The notes beneath the pieces were generated by a model. It ran no database searches. It was given only the letters and a program-made list of their open reading frames with translations, and was not told the origin of the DNA. The translations under genes and the position numbers were made by a program. A DNA stretch of 64,000 nt from NCBI RefSeq assembly GCF_042847215.1, contig NZ_AP031500.1, positions 3,720,001 through 3,784,000 on the forward strand. The letters are read 5' to 3'. This document shows, piece by piece, positions 1 to 8,317 of this stretch (within the stretch, counting starts at the first letter, position 1; the number at the start of each line of letters is the position of its first letter). The DNA is from Gilvimarinus japonicus (GTDB lineage Bacteria > Pseudomonadota > Gammaproteobacteria > Pseudomonadales > Cellvibrionaceae).

Positions 1-636
1 CCCGAGCGTGGTGGCAATACCAAACATGGTGCCCAAAATGGCAAACACGTCCACGGCGTGACCAATGGGGCCGTATATTTTATCGCCAATTAATGGGTAC
101 AGTGCCGAGCGAATCGATAGCGGCAGCCCGTGGCGAAAAGCAAAGTAGGCCAACACCAAGCCCACCAGGCCATAGATCGCCCAAATGTGAAAGCCCCAGT
201 GGAAAAACGCAATTTGCATGGCCTGCTTGGCGGCATCGACTGTCTCGGGCGCGCCTTGCGGTGGCGATGAAAAGTGCAGCACCGGCTCGGCCACACCAAA
301 AAACAGCAGTGCAATGCCGTAGCCGGCCGAGAACAGCATGGCAAACCACTCTGGAAAACTGTATTGCGGGTCGGCGTGATCGGGGCCGAGCTTAATATTA
401 CCCCAGCGCGTCATTGCCAAGCCGACAATAAAGACCAAAAAGAAGGCAACCGACAGCATATAAAACCAGCCAAAGGTATTGGTGATGTACGCCAACGTCG
501 TGCTAAACACTTTGCCCGCGAGGTCTGGATTGCTAATGGTACCCACCACCAACAAAACCATCACCACGACGGCGGGGATAAATACCGGAATCAGCACCGT
601 CGAGCCGGCACCTTTGGTAGCGTCTTTTACAGTCAT
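1..636 (-). CDS. BCCT-family osmolyte transporter (N-terminal part, cut by window edge)
   Basis: Secondary transporter of the betaine/carnitine/choline family, inner membrane, probably importing a quaternary-amine osmolyte such as glycine betaine. Translating the minus strand from an ATG at 636 gives 212 residues with no stop. An AAGGA lies a few bases upstream of that ATG. Several hydrophobic segments are present, with family-typical stretches such as GNIKLGPD, PEWFAMLFSAGYG, FFHWGFHIWA and the KIYGPIGHAVDVFAILGT region near the left edge. The C-terminal half, with the substrate-binding helices, lies outside the window, so substrate cannot be judged. It is transcribed away from the AraC gene at 907, with 270 bp between them. 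Confidence 0.9.
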   Translation of the reverse strand, partial: MTVKDATKGAGSTVLIPVFIPAVVVMVLLVVGTISNPDLAGKVFSTTLAYITNTFGWFYMLSVAFFLVFIVGLAMTRWGNIKLGPDHADPQYSFPEWFAMLFSAGYGIALLFFGVAEPVLHFSSPPQGAPETVDAAKQAMQIAFFHWGFHIWAIYGLVGLVLAYFAFRHGLPLSIRSALYPLIGDKIYGPIGHAVDVFAILGTMFGIATTLG

Positions 637-906
637 AGATCCTTCCAGAGTGTGTGCTTCATCAACTAACAGCCTATAGCCTAGCAGGCTGCCGCTTAGG
701 TTGCACCCTTGAGGCCGGGCGCCACAGAGCACCCAAGCCGGTCAGACGGGAGCATTTTTGCCAGTACCACCAAGACCCACCGCACAGCGATAACACCGCC
801 GGCGGGCTCGCGCGTCGCTAACAGAGCGCGGCTTCACGCACTGGATAAACTAACCCTAAGGGACATATACTGCCTTTTGCGCTGTCCATTTTGAGTCTCT
901 ACCACC

Positions 907-1710
907 ATGGCTGAGGTCATTCCCACTGAGAATTTTTCGCCTCTGAATTTTCAGAGGTTTGCCCCACACCCGCGGCTCGCGCCTTGGGTTCAGTGTCTTT
1001 GGTCAATCGGTACGCAGACGCCAAACCGCCATCAAAATATCGAAAAGTTTTATCCCGACGGCGGCGCCAGCCTGACCATTGGCTTATCGACCCACGAGCC
1101 CGTTATTACCTTCGAGCAAAACACCTGCACAAGCATGCGCTTGGTCAGGGCGACTGACGCCTGCGTGAGTATTCGCTTCACACCTACCGGGGCCTATTTT
1201 TTGCTCGGGCTCGAGCCGCAAGAACTTTCTGACAAACAGCTTTGTTTAGGCCGCGACTACACGCCGCAATGGCACAGCTCACTCGCGGTCATAGCAACGC
1301 GGCTATACAATCTGGACTTAGTGGCTAAAATTAGCGTATTGGAACAGTGGTTATTACAGCGACTAACAAAATGTGCAAGCCGCCAGGCACACACATGGAA
1401 GCTCGTTCACGCCATTAAAATGCACCCGCTACCACCCGGCCAGCTAGAGGAGCACTTAGGCGTCAATCGGCGCACACTAGAGCGAACGTTTAAACGCCAA
1501 ATCGGGATTTCGCCCGGTCAATACATAGGCTACTGTCGCACCCATCAAGCGCGGCGCTTACTGGCCGCCAGCACAATGCCACTGGCTGATATCGCGCTGG
1601 AGTGCGGCTACTATGACCAGCCACATTTTTCTCACGCGTTTCAAAAAAGCACTTTCGAAACCCCCGCCGAGTACCGAGCGCGCAAGTTGTCGCAAATTTA
1701 CAAGGCATAG
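907..1710 (+). CDS. AraC-family transcriptional regulator
   Basis: DNA-binding regulator of 267 residues, cytoplasmic. The C-terminal third holds the double helix-turn-helix typical of AraC/XylS proteins: the first HTH is near residues 180-205 (LEEHLGVNRRTLERTFK) and the second near 230-250 (ADIALECGYYDQPHFSHAFQK, followed by TPAEYR). The N-terminal part (APWVQCLWS, FYPDGGASLTIGL) resembles the DUF6597-type sensor domain found in many uncharacterised AraC proteins; the ligand is unknown. It lies 53 bp upstream of the AhpD-like gene in the same direction, so it may control that gene and the small membrane protein after it, or the divergent BCCT gene. This is inference from position. Confidence 0.88.
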   Translation: MAEVIPTENFSPLNFQRFAPHPRLAPWVQCLWSIGTQTPNRHQNIEKFYPDGGASLTIGLSTHEPVITFEQNTCTSMRLVRATDACVSIRFTPTGAYFLLGLEPQELSDKQLCLGRDYTPQWHSSLAVIATRLYNLDLVAKISVLEQWLLQRLTKCASRQAHTWKLVHAIKMHPLPPGQLEEHLGVNRRTLERTFKRQIGISPGQYIGYCRTHQARRLLAASTMPLADIALECGYYDQPHFSHAFQKSTFETPAEYRARKLSQIYKA

Positions 1711-1763
1711 ACTTTATCGGCGGCTACGCTGGCACCTCAACGTTTATTCAAGAGGTCTGCGCC

Positions 1764-2219
1764 ATGCACGAACGTATTTCTCAGCAAGCCGTTTACCAAT
1801 ATTGCCCGCGATTGGCCGAGCACTTATTGGCCTTAGGCAAGACGGATACAAACGCTCAAATTACATCTGGCATTATTCATCTGGTAAAGCTGCGCGTATC
1901 GCAAATTAATGGCTGCGGATTTTGTCAGCACATGCACTCAGCTGAGGCACGTAAAGACGGCGAGCGACAAGAGCGATTAGACGTATTGCCGGCCTGGCGA
2001 GAGCTCGCCTGCTTTACACCTCCAGAGCGCGCCGCGTTGGCGTGGGCCGAGGCCACCACCTTGATAAGCCAGCAAGCGGTGAACGACGCAACTTACCAAA
2101 ATGCCGTGACACACTTTGGCGAAGCCGGTTTGATTGAACTAACAACGGTAATTTTAGAAATTAATAGTTGGAACCGAATCTCGGTTAGCCTGCAGTTTCA
2201 ACCTGCGATCGCCGATTAG
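1764..2219 (+). CDS. Carboxymuconolactone decarboxylase / AhpD-like protein
   Basis: Protein of 151 residues of the AhpD-like alkylhydroperoxidase fold. The redox motif is visible as Cys51-Gly-Phe-Cys54 followed by His58 (CGFCQHMH), the arrangement of AhpD-type CxxC peroxidase cores. The rest is alpha-helical (ALAWAEATTLIS, LIELTTVILEINSWNR), as in the family. A role in peroxide or electrophile detoxification, or as a thiol redox partner, is the usual assumption; the substrate cannot be told from sequence. AGAGG lies shortly before the ATG. It follows an AraC gene and precedes a small YrhK-like membrane protein by 21 bp, suggesting one transcript. Confidence 0.88.
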   Translation: MHERISQQAVYQYCPRLAEHLLALGKTDTNAQITSGIIHLVKLRVSQINGCGFCQHMHSAEARKDGERQERLDVLPAWRELACFTPPERAALAWAEATTLISQQAVNDATYQNAVTHFGEAGLIELTTVILEINSWNRISVSLQFQPAIAD

Positions 2220-2240
2220 AAACCGCGAAGGAGCGCGACT

Positions 2241-2426
2241 ATGACCGTATTTAGCAAAGCCATTTGCTGGACTAATGTTGTATCCAGTGTGGCATTTTTA
2301 CTGGGCAGCCTTTTATTTTTGCCACGATTTGCCCCTTACGCCACAACCGGCGTCTGGCTGTTTGCATTAGGCTCACTGTTAATGCTGATCGGCGCATTAC
2401 ACGCCAATTTCACCCGTGATAAGTAA
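2241..2426 (+). CDS. Small YrhK-like membrane protein
   Basis: Protein of 61 residues with two predicted membrane helices (about residues 10-30 and 36-54) joined by a short loop, ending in a charged tail (FTRDK). The pattern of GSLLFL, a TGVWLFALGS stretch and a second hydrophobic helix resembles the YrhK-like domain, a two-helix inner-membrane module of unknown function. The start is supported by an AAGGAG spaced normally before the ATG. It lies 21 bp after the AhpD-like gene and is probably cotranscribed with it. A hairpin immediately after the stop probably ends this unit. The family match is by eye and moderate. Confidence 0.7.
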   Translation: MTVFSKAICWTNVVSSVAFLLGSLLFLPRFAPYATTGVWLFALGSLLMLIGALHANFTRDK

Positions 2427-2440
2427 TGCGCTAACCAAAC

Positions 2441-2468
2441 CAAGCCGCACCTCTACTGTTGCGGCTTT
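2441..2468. terminator. Hairpin between convergent genes
   Basis: Inverted repeat AAGCCGCA (2442-2449) and TGCGGCTT (2460-2467) separated by 10 bases, in the gap between the rightward small membrane gene and the leftward glycoside hydrolase. The stop codon of the hydrolase (2453-2455) lies in the loop. It may act as a terminator for either side, though the T-run is short. Confidence 0.5.
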
Positions 2469-3796
2469 ACATAGAACGGGAAATTCGCGTTACCTACTTT
2501 GCCCTTGCCGTCATAGATGTAGGCGTAAATACGGTAATCACCCTCTGCGGTTGGCGCGGTAAAGCTCAGCTCACCGTCTTGCTCTTTTATAGTGGCGATG
2601 GCGACCGCATCGGGCTTTTTCTCATAGGCGCCGCCTTGGCTGCGCACGTCTACCTCTTTTAACAGCTGCCACTCGTAACGCAGTGGATCTTCGTCGCTAA
2701 CCGCCACCTTTACCGTCAGTGGCTGGCCGGGTTTTACGTAAACGCTATCGGCGGCCTGCTGAGCGTTAAGCGTTATTTCAGTAGCTCGCGGCGCGCGGTT
2801 GCTGGGGTATTGCCCTGTCCAGTAGCGGGTCAGCTCATCGACCCGAGCGTTAGGCTTGCCGTCGGCGTTGATCATGCCGTACCAAGTGGGTGTGCGCTCT
2901 TGTTTCTGCCCCCACAAAAAAGCAAACGAGCCAATCACTTTACCTGTCGGATTATTATCAAACGCCTGATGCAAACGCTCAGAGAAGGTCGCGGCTTTAA
3001 CTCCGCTGGGCTCTTCAAGCTCGCGGCCCCACTCGGTGGTGGGGCGCTCCCAGTGACCAATGGCGCCATATTCGGTCACCATAAAGGGTTTGTCGATATT
3101 AAGGCCGGCAATTATCTCGGGCAAATTAGCCACATCGCCGTACAGTTGCAGCGAGATAAAATCGACATTGGGCGTGTAACGCATGGCGGTTTTAATATGC
3201 CGCTCGGGCGCGCCGGCAAAGGCGTAGGTCACCGGATGGTTCGGGTCTTCGCGATGGATGTAGTCGATCATCTCAGCAATGGCCTGATACACCTTGGGGT
3301 TAACGTCTTTGAGCGAGCCGTCATCGTTAAACAGCAGGTTGGGCTCGTTAGCCACCACCCACGCCAACAGGTTGGGGTGATGTTTATAGGCTTGTACCGT
3401 CTTTTTTAAACGCTCAAACTGCGCCTGAACCGCCGCCTCGTCGTTGTAATCAAAGCCGTGCAGTTCTTTATCGGTATTAAACCCCAGCGCCACCATCACG
3501 CCATTGTCGGCCGCGTCTTGCAATACTGCCTCAGCGTTGTTGGCGCTCCAAGTGCGGATACTGTTACCGCCTGCTGCGGTTAAAAGGCTCAAGCTGCCTT
3601 GGGCATTACCCCCCAAACCAACACCTTTTACATCGTATGGCGCACCATCAACTAACAATTGGTAGACGCCGTCGCGTTTAACAATCTCCACATGCTTTGG
3701 GGGCGCGACCGCACTGGCCGCCGATACAGCAAACGATGCCGGGGCGCAGGCCAGCGCCACTAATAAAGACGCCCCGAGAAGAGTATTTTTAAACAT
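2453..3796 (-). CDS. Secreted clan-A (TIM-barrel) glycoside hydrolase
   Basis: Exported glycosidase of 447 residues. A signal peptide is visible at residues 1-27 (basic start, hydrophobic core, ending near VSAASA). The catalytic barrel covers about residues 35-330. The probable acid/base is Glu151 in WVVANEPN at the end of strand 4, and the probable nucleophile is Glu242 in MVTEYGAIG at strand 7, the clan GH-A arrangement. FAFLWGQK near residue 300 would be the strand 8 aromatic platform. Residues 340-447 form a beta-rich C-terminal domain (ISLNAQ/VYVKPGQPLTVKVAVSDEDPL type) resembling an Ig/PKD-like accessory domain. It resembles proteins annotated as GH2 TIM-barrel; substrate is unknown, with beta-glucans possible. 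It stands alone, next to typA. Confidence 0.75.
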   Translation of the reverse strand: MFKNTLLGASLLVALACAPASFAVSAASAVAPPKHVEIVKRDGVYQLLVDGAPYDVKGVGLGGNAQGSLSLLTAAGGNSIRTWSANNAEAVLQDAADNGVMVALGFNTDKELHGFDYNDEAAVQAQFERLKKTVQAYKHHPNLLAWVVANEPNLLFNDDGSLKDVNPKVYQAIAEMIDYIHREDPNHPVTYAFAGAPERHIKTAMRYTPNVDFISLQLYGDVANLPEIIAGLNIDKPFMVTEYGAIGHWERPTTEWGRELEEPSGVKAATFSERLHQAFDNNPTGKVIGSFAFLWGQKQERTPTWYGMINADGKPNARVDELTRYWTGQYPSNRAPRATEITLNAQQAADSVYVKPGQPLTVKVAVSDEDPLRYEWQLLKEVDVRSQGGAYEKKPDAVAIATIKEQDGELSFTAPTAEGDYRIYAYIYDGKGKVGNANFPFYVKPQQ

Positions 3797-3969
3797 AAGC
3801 GAGCCTCATGGTTTTCTCCCATCAGAGCAAACTCTGGCGCCGTTTGCGGCCCACTAAGGCGCAGCCACAAAAGTGGGACTCAGAATCAACCATCTCTGCT
3901 CAATACCGGCCGCTACGCGCAAGCGCCTATCGCCCAACCCTTACTTTTTGCATTATAAATACTGCCCAC

Positions 3970-3998
3970 AAAAAAGCCCTGCACAGGGCAGGGCTTTT
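3970..3998 (-). terminator. Rho-independent terminator after typA
   Basis: Arms GCCCTGC (3976-3982) and GCAGGGC (3988-3994) with a 5-base loop, flanked by six A on the left and four T on the right. Read on the minus strand it is a classic stem followed by a T-run, 40 bases beyond the typA stop. Confidence 0.8.
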
Positions 3999-4038
3999 GG
4001 AGTGACGCCTGGTGCATCACCAATGCGCAAAGTCGTAC

Positions 4039-5862
4039 TTACTTTTTAGCGCGCTTGCGCTCGTTTTCAGTCAGCAGTTTTTTGCGCACCCGGATTGATT
4101 CGGGGGTCACTTCGACCAGCTCGTCGTCTTCGATAAACTCCAGCGCTTGCTCTAGCGTGTGGCGAATCGGCGGCGACAGGGTCAGCGCCTCGTCGGTGCC
4201 GGCGGCGCGGATATTGTTAAGCTGCTTGGCCTTGGTCGGGTTAACGCTCAAGTCGTTATCCCGCGAGTGAATACCAATAATCTGGCCTTCGTACACCTCG
4301 GCGCCATGGCCCAAAAACAAGCGACCGCGATCTTGCAAAGTAAACAACGCGTAGGCCAAGGTTTTACCTTTAACCATGGAAACCAGCACCCCGTTGTGAC
4401 GGCTGATGATCTCACCGCCTTTTACCGGGCCATAGTGATCAAAAATACTGGTCATGATGCCCGAGCCGGAGGTCAGCGTCAGGAACTGACCGCGAAAACC
4501 AATCAGGCCACGCGACGGAATCATAAACTCCAGCTTAACGCGACCTTTGCCGTCTGGCTCCATGTTGGTCATTTCGGCGCGGCGCAAGCCCAGCTCTTCC
4601 ATAACCGAGCCTTGGTGCTGATCTTCTACGTCAATGACAACGTGCTCATAGGGCTCGTGAATTTCGCCATCCACTTCGCGCTGAATAACTTCAGGGCGCG
4701 ACACACCCAGCTCGAAACCTTCGCGGCGCATGTTTTCAATCAACACCGACAAGTGCAGCTCACCGCGGCCCGATACCACAAATTTATCCGGGCTATCACC
4801 CTGCACCACTCGCAGCGCCACGTTGTGGATCAGTTCTTGATCGAGGCGCTCACGAATATTGCGGCTGGTGACAAACTTGCCTTCTTTACCGGCAAACGGC
4901 GAATCGTTTACCTGAAAGGTCATGCTAACGGTGGGCTCATCGACCGTTAATGGCACCAGAGGATCGACGTTGTCGGGGCTGCACAGCGTATCGGAGATAT
5001 CCAAACCATCGATACCGGTAATACAGACGATATCGCCCGCAGTGGCGCGATCGGTCTCGACCCGCTCAAGGCCGTGGTAACCCATCACTTGCAATACTTT
5101 GGCTTTTTTATTGCCACCTTCGCGCTTGGCCACAACCACTTGCTGGTTGGGCGACAAGCTACCGCGCGAAATGCGGCCAATACCAATAACGCCGGTGTAG
5201 CTGTTGTAATCCAGCGCCGAGATCTGCATCTGGAAATCGCCGTCGATATCGACATCGGGGGCTTTTACGTGCTGGGTAATCATCTCAAACAGCGGCGTCA
5301 TGTCATCGGCCAGATCGTCTGGCTCTGGGCCGGCCACGCCGTTTAGGGCCGAGGCGTAGATAATCGGAAAGTCGAGCTGCTCGTCGGTGGCACCTAAGCG
5401 GTCAAACAGATCAAACACTTGATCGACGGCCCAGTCAGGACGAGCACCGGGGCGATCGACTTTGTTAACCACCACAATGGGGTTTAGGCCTTTTTCAAAG
5501 GCTTTACTGGTCACAAAGCGCGTTTGCGGCATGGGGCCGTCAACGGCGTCGACCAACAGTAATACTGAGTCAACCATCGATAATACCCGCTCTACCTCGC
5601 CGCCAAAATCGGCGTGCCCAGGGGTATCTACGATGTTAATGCGGTAATCGTTCCAGCGGATCGCGGTGTTTTTGGCCAAGATGGTAATGCCGCGCTCGCG
5701 CTCCTGATCATTGGAGTCCATGATGCGCTCGGCGCCTTCGTCGCGACGATCAAGCGTGCCAGACTGAGACAGCAGCTTGTCTACCAGGGTAGTTTTACCG
5801 TGGTCAACGTGGGCGATAATGGCGATATTTCGCAAATTTGCGATTTTAGATTGGCTGGTCAC
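4039..5862 (-). CDS. typA: Ribosome-associated GTPase TypA/BipA
   Basis: Translational GTPase of 607 residues, the normal length for the family. It binds 70S ribosomes and is needed for ribosome assembly and stress or cold adaptation. Visible motifs are G1 AHVDHGKTT (residues 17-25), switch I RGITI, G3 DTPGHAD, G4 NKVD and G5 SALNG. Domain II (EF-Tu like) follows, then the EF-G-like domains III and V (RGELHLSVL, IPSRGLIGFRGQFL) and the BipA-specific C-terminal domain ending in a basic tail KRAKK. The ATG is preceded by a 160-bp gap to the next gene, so it has its own promoter. A strong terminator follows. Confidence 0.97.
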   Translation of the reverse strand: MTSQSKIANLRNIAIIAHVDHGKTTLVDKLLSQSGTLDRRDEGAERIMDSNDQERERGITILAKNTAIRWNDYRINIVDTPGHADFGGEVERVLSMVDSVLLLVDAVDGPMPQTRFVTSKAFEKGLNPIVVVNKVDRPGARPDWAVDQVFDLFDRLGATDEQLDFPIIYASALNGVAGPEPDDLADDMTPLFEMITQHVKAPDVDIDGDFQMQISALDYNSYTGVIGIGRISRGSLSPNQQVVVAKREGGNKKAKVLQVMGYHGLERVETDRATAGDIVCITGIDGLDISDTLCSPDNVDPLVPLTVDEPTVSMTFQVNDSPFAGKEGKFVTSRNIRERLDQELIHNVALRVVQGDSPDKFVVSGRGELHLSVLIENMRREGFELGVSRPEVIQREVDGEIHEPYEHVVIDVEDQHQGSVMEELGLRRAEMTNMEPDGKGRVKLEFMIPSRGLIGFRGQFLTLTSGSGIMTSIFDHYGPVKGGEIISRHNGVLVSMVKGKTLAYALFTLQDRGRLFLGHGAEVYEGQIIGIHSRDNDLSVNPTKAKQLNNIRAAGTDEALTLSPPIRHTLEQALEFIEDDELVEVTPESIRVRKKLLTENERKRAKK

Positions 5863-6023
5863 TGTAATGCTCTCGGGTGCGGAGGAAATGGCAGCGTCCC
5901 CTTAGCAAGGGCGATAGCGCTGAAAAGGCGCGCATTATACCTATCTAGTGCGCCGGCAGGAATCAAAAAGATCAGAAATCAGACAAACAGTGGCTATTTA
6001 GCCCGATAAAACGCACGTTAGCG

Positions 6024-6485
6024 CTATAAACCGAAGGCATTGGTGCCTTCGCCTTCCACGCCGCGCACCGGCTCGCCATCGCCGGCATACTGAAAACGCT
6101 CGATATGGCCACTGGAGGCGAGCACAAAACAGGTGACAAACAGCTCGCGCGATTTACCTTGGCGAGTGCTATCGGGGTAGACATCCGCCTCTAAAAAAAT
6201 CTTGTACAGCTCGCCATCGGCCGACAACCGACTGCTGTAGCTGTCCATATGCATCACGCTAATACGATTTTTAAAGCTGGTTTTAAGCTTTTTTTCACAA
6301 TTTAGCTGAGCATCAGTCATCGTTGCATGATGGTAACGCAGCCCCAACGTACGGCCCATTTTGCCAGCAAAGTCGCCCACGGGGACATCCAAAACATGCA
6401 GCGTCGAGATAACCGATAGCGCCACAATCCCCAGCGCCATTAGCGCCAGTATCAGCAATTGCCGCAGCGGCGTTTTGCTGGGCAC
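6024..6485 (-). CDS. Hypothetical membrane-anchored protein in thiI operon
   Basis: Protein of 153 residues not recognised as a known family. Residues 1-30 have a basic start (MPSKTPLRQ) followed by one strong hydrophobic segment (LLILALMALGIVALSVIS), so it is probably a single-pass inner-membrane protein with a periplasmic domain of about 120 residues. That domain has two Cys (CEKKLKTS and VTCFVL) that could form a disulfide. The start is GTG, two bases after the thiI stop, which argues for translational coupling to thiI and cotranscription. No link to thiamin or tRNA thiolation is visible in the sequence itself. Confidence 0.75.
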   Translation of the reverse strand: MPSKTPLRQLLILALMALGIVALSVISTLHVLDVPVGDFAGKMGRTLGLRYHHATMTDAQLNCEKKLKTSFKNRISVMHMDSYSSRLSADGELYKIFLEADVYPDSTRQGKSRELFVTCFVLASSGHIERFQYAGDGEPVRGVEGEGTNAFGL

Positions 6486-6487
6486 AG

Positions 6488-7969
6488 CTAAGCCCGAGCC
6501 GCCGGGCGAAACACACCAATATTGGTGTGACCATCGTCCACCAAGTGCGAAGCGTGCAGCTGGCTCATAATGCCTTTCTCACAGTACAGATAATACTGCC
6601 GGCCGGCCTCTAATTGCGCCAAGGCATTATTGAGTGTGTAAAACGGAATTTTCAACACTTCAGCACCGTCGATTAACAGGGGCTTCAATTCTTCTTCATC
6701 GGGGTGACGAATATCCACCACCACTGCCCCGACGGGCAGCACCTCTACTACCTCGGCGCTCGCGCCTTCATCGATGGTCTCGGCCAGCTCCCGCACATCC
6801 ACCGCCACTTGCTCGGCAATAGCGCGCTCCAGCACCGCAAAATCAAATTTCGACTCCACGTACTCAACCTTATCGAGCCGCGCGCGGGTGGTGGGCTTAA
6901 CCGAAATCACCCCGCAGTACTCAGGCATGCTAGCGGCAAACGTCTCGGTACCAATGGTGCGCGAGATATCGATAATCTCGCCTTTATCCATTGTCACCAA
7001 CGGCCGCAACACCAGCGTATCGGTCACCCGGTCAATCACACTTAAGTTGGGCAGCGTTTGGCTGGACACCTGGGCGACGCTCTCGCCGGTTACTAATGCC
7101 GGCAACTTGGCCGACTCGGCTACCGCGCTGGCGGCGCGCATCATCATGCGCTTAAGCACCACCCCCATATAGGAGTTGTCGACGTGCTGCAAAATCTCAG
7201 ACACCACCCCCTCAAACGGGATGGTGACAAATTTAACCGGGTGTGAGGCGCCGTATTTTTGCCACAGATAATAGGCCACCTCTTTAACGCCGATCTCGTG
7301 CTGGCGGCCGCCTAGATTAAAAAAGCAAAAGTGGGTGCGAATACCGCGCTTCATGGTCAAGTAGGTCGATACCGTAGAGTCAAAGCCCCCCGAGATAAGC
7401 GACAATACTGACTCCTGTGAGCCCAGCGGATAACCGCCCAGCCCCCGGCACTGACGCGCCACCACAAACAGCCGCTCTTGCTTAACCTCTAGCCGCACCG
7501 TGATATCGGGTTTTTTTAGCGCGACACCGGCGTTCTCGGTATGCTGCGCCAAGCCGCCACCCACGTAACGCTCGACATCAGTCGAGGTAAAGTCGTGGTT
7601 GCCGCTGCGCTTAACCCGCACGCAAAAGGTGCGTCCGGCGAGCGAGTCACCCCAGTTTTCTAAAGTTTTTTCGTAAATATCGTGTAAGTCACCCAGCGGA
7701 TACTCCACCACATGCAGGTAATTGCCAATACCTGGGGTGCGCCCTAGTACCTCGGCCACTTGCGCCTCACGCTGCAGCCGAGCCGCGTCATCTAGGCCGG
7801 AGTCATCGGCGGTGATTTCGATTTTCTCCCAATCGCGCTGAACCTTGATATCGCGATCAATCCCCGCGAGAAGTGTGCGCAAGTTGTCGCGCAGCTGCCG
7901 GATAAAACGTTTGCGAACCGGCGGGCTCTTAATAATTATTTCTGGGAAAACCTTGACGATGAAATGCAT
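6488..7969 (-). CDS. thiI: tRNA 4-thiouridine synthetase / thiazole sulfur carrier ThiI
   Basis: Cytoplasmic sulfurtransferase of 493 residues. It adenylates tRNA U8 and inserts sulfur to make s4U, and passes sulfur to ThiS for thiazole synthesis. The N-terminal ferredoxin-like and THUMP domains occupy about residues 1-170. The PP-loop ATP pyrophosphatase motif SGGFDS is at residues 193-198. A C-terminal rhodanese domain (about 395-493) carries the persulfide Cys463 in LYCEKGIMS, so this is the long, enterobacterial-type ThiI. It is transcribed away from glnA, and the 348-bp gap carries the glnA control region. The 153-residue membrane protein follows two bases later. Confidence 0.97.
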   Translation of the reverse strand: MHFIVKVFPEIIIKSPPVRKRFIRQLRDNLRTLLAGIDRDIKVQRDWEKIEITADDSGLDDAARLQREAQVAEVLGRTPGIGNYLHVVEYPLGDLHDIYEKTLENWGDSLAGRTFCVRVKRSGNHDFTSTDVERYVGGGLAQHTENAGVALKKPDITVRLEVKQERLFVVARQCRGLGGYPLGSQESVLSLISGGFDSTVSTYLTMKRGIRTHFCFFNLGGRQHEIGVKEVAYYLWQKYGASHPVKFVTIPFEGVVSEILQHVDNSYMGVVLKRMMMRAASAVAESAKLPALVTGESVAQVSSQTLPNLSVIDRVTDTLVLRPLVTMDKGEIIDISRTIGTETFAASMPEYCGVISVKPTTRARLDKVEYVESKFDFAVLERAIAEQVAVDVRELAETIDEGASAEVVEVLPVGAVVVDIRHPDEEELKPLLIDGAEVLKIPFYTLNNALAQLEAGRQYYLYCEKGIMSQLHASHLVDDGHTNIGVFRPAARA

Positions 7970-8051
7970 GAAAGCCTACTGTAAGCGCGCGGTAAAAGCG
8001 CTACAGTATAATGCATGGGCGAAGGCGAGACAAAACACAGCAAAACCACAA

Positions 8052-8068
8052 AGCACCATTTTGGCGCA
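8052..8068 (+). promoter_or_regulatory. NtrC binding site 1 upstream of glnA
   Basis: AGCACCA-TTT-TGGCGCA is a close match to the NtrC consensus TGCACCA-N3-TGGTGCA. Its centre lies about 32 bp, or three helical turns, from a second site, as in enterobacterial glnA enhancers, and about 120 bp upstream of the -24/-12 promoter. Confidence 0.85.
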
Positions 8069-8083
8069 CACCCCACGCAGCAA

Positions 8084-8100
8084 CGCACCACATTGGCGCA
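8084..8100 (+). promoter_or_regulatory. NtrC binding site 2 upstream of glnA
   Basis: CGCACCA-CAT-TGGCGCA matches the NtrC dyad consensus. It sits on the same helix face as site 1, which suits cooperative binding of phosphorylated NtrC dimers as an enhancer for the sigma-54 promoter at 8175. Confidence 0.85.
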
Positions 8101-8174
8101 CTACGCGTGCGCAATCGACTCAACATCTGTGCTTCAGCCGCGCACTTGCCGTGCTACACTGGCGCCCTGCTCGG

Positions 8175-8190
8175 TGGCATACTTCTTGCC
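8175..8190 (+). promoter_or_regulatory. Sigma-54 (-24/-12) promoter of glnA
   Basis: TGGCATACTTCTTGCC fits the RpoN consensus TGGCACG-N4-TTGC, with the GG (8176-8177) and GC (8188-8189) doublets correctly spaced. It lies about 140 bp before the glnA ATG and downstream of two NtrC boxes, so nitrogen-limitation induction of glnA is expected. Confidence 0.85.
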
Positions 8191-8317
8191 CTAAGCCAGA
8201 GACAAAATTGTGTCACCGCCTATGGCGGCGCACACCGAAAGCGCACCGGTTGCGCTTTCAAAGTTTCGACTATTAACGACCGTAGCCCTGCTGGCTATTA
8301 CAAACTGGAGGCACTCG

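Noticed and set aside
709..894. Short rightward frame before the AraC gene
   Set aside because: No ribosome site, no family pattern, and it occupies the shared promoter gap of two divergent genes.
4159..4950. Long rightward frame of 263 codons inside typA
   Set aside because: It lies fully antisense to typA, whose protein matches the whole family. Its composition is that of a codon-shadow frame.
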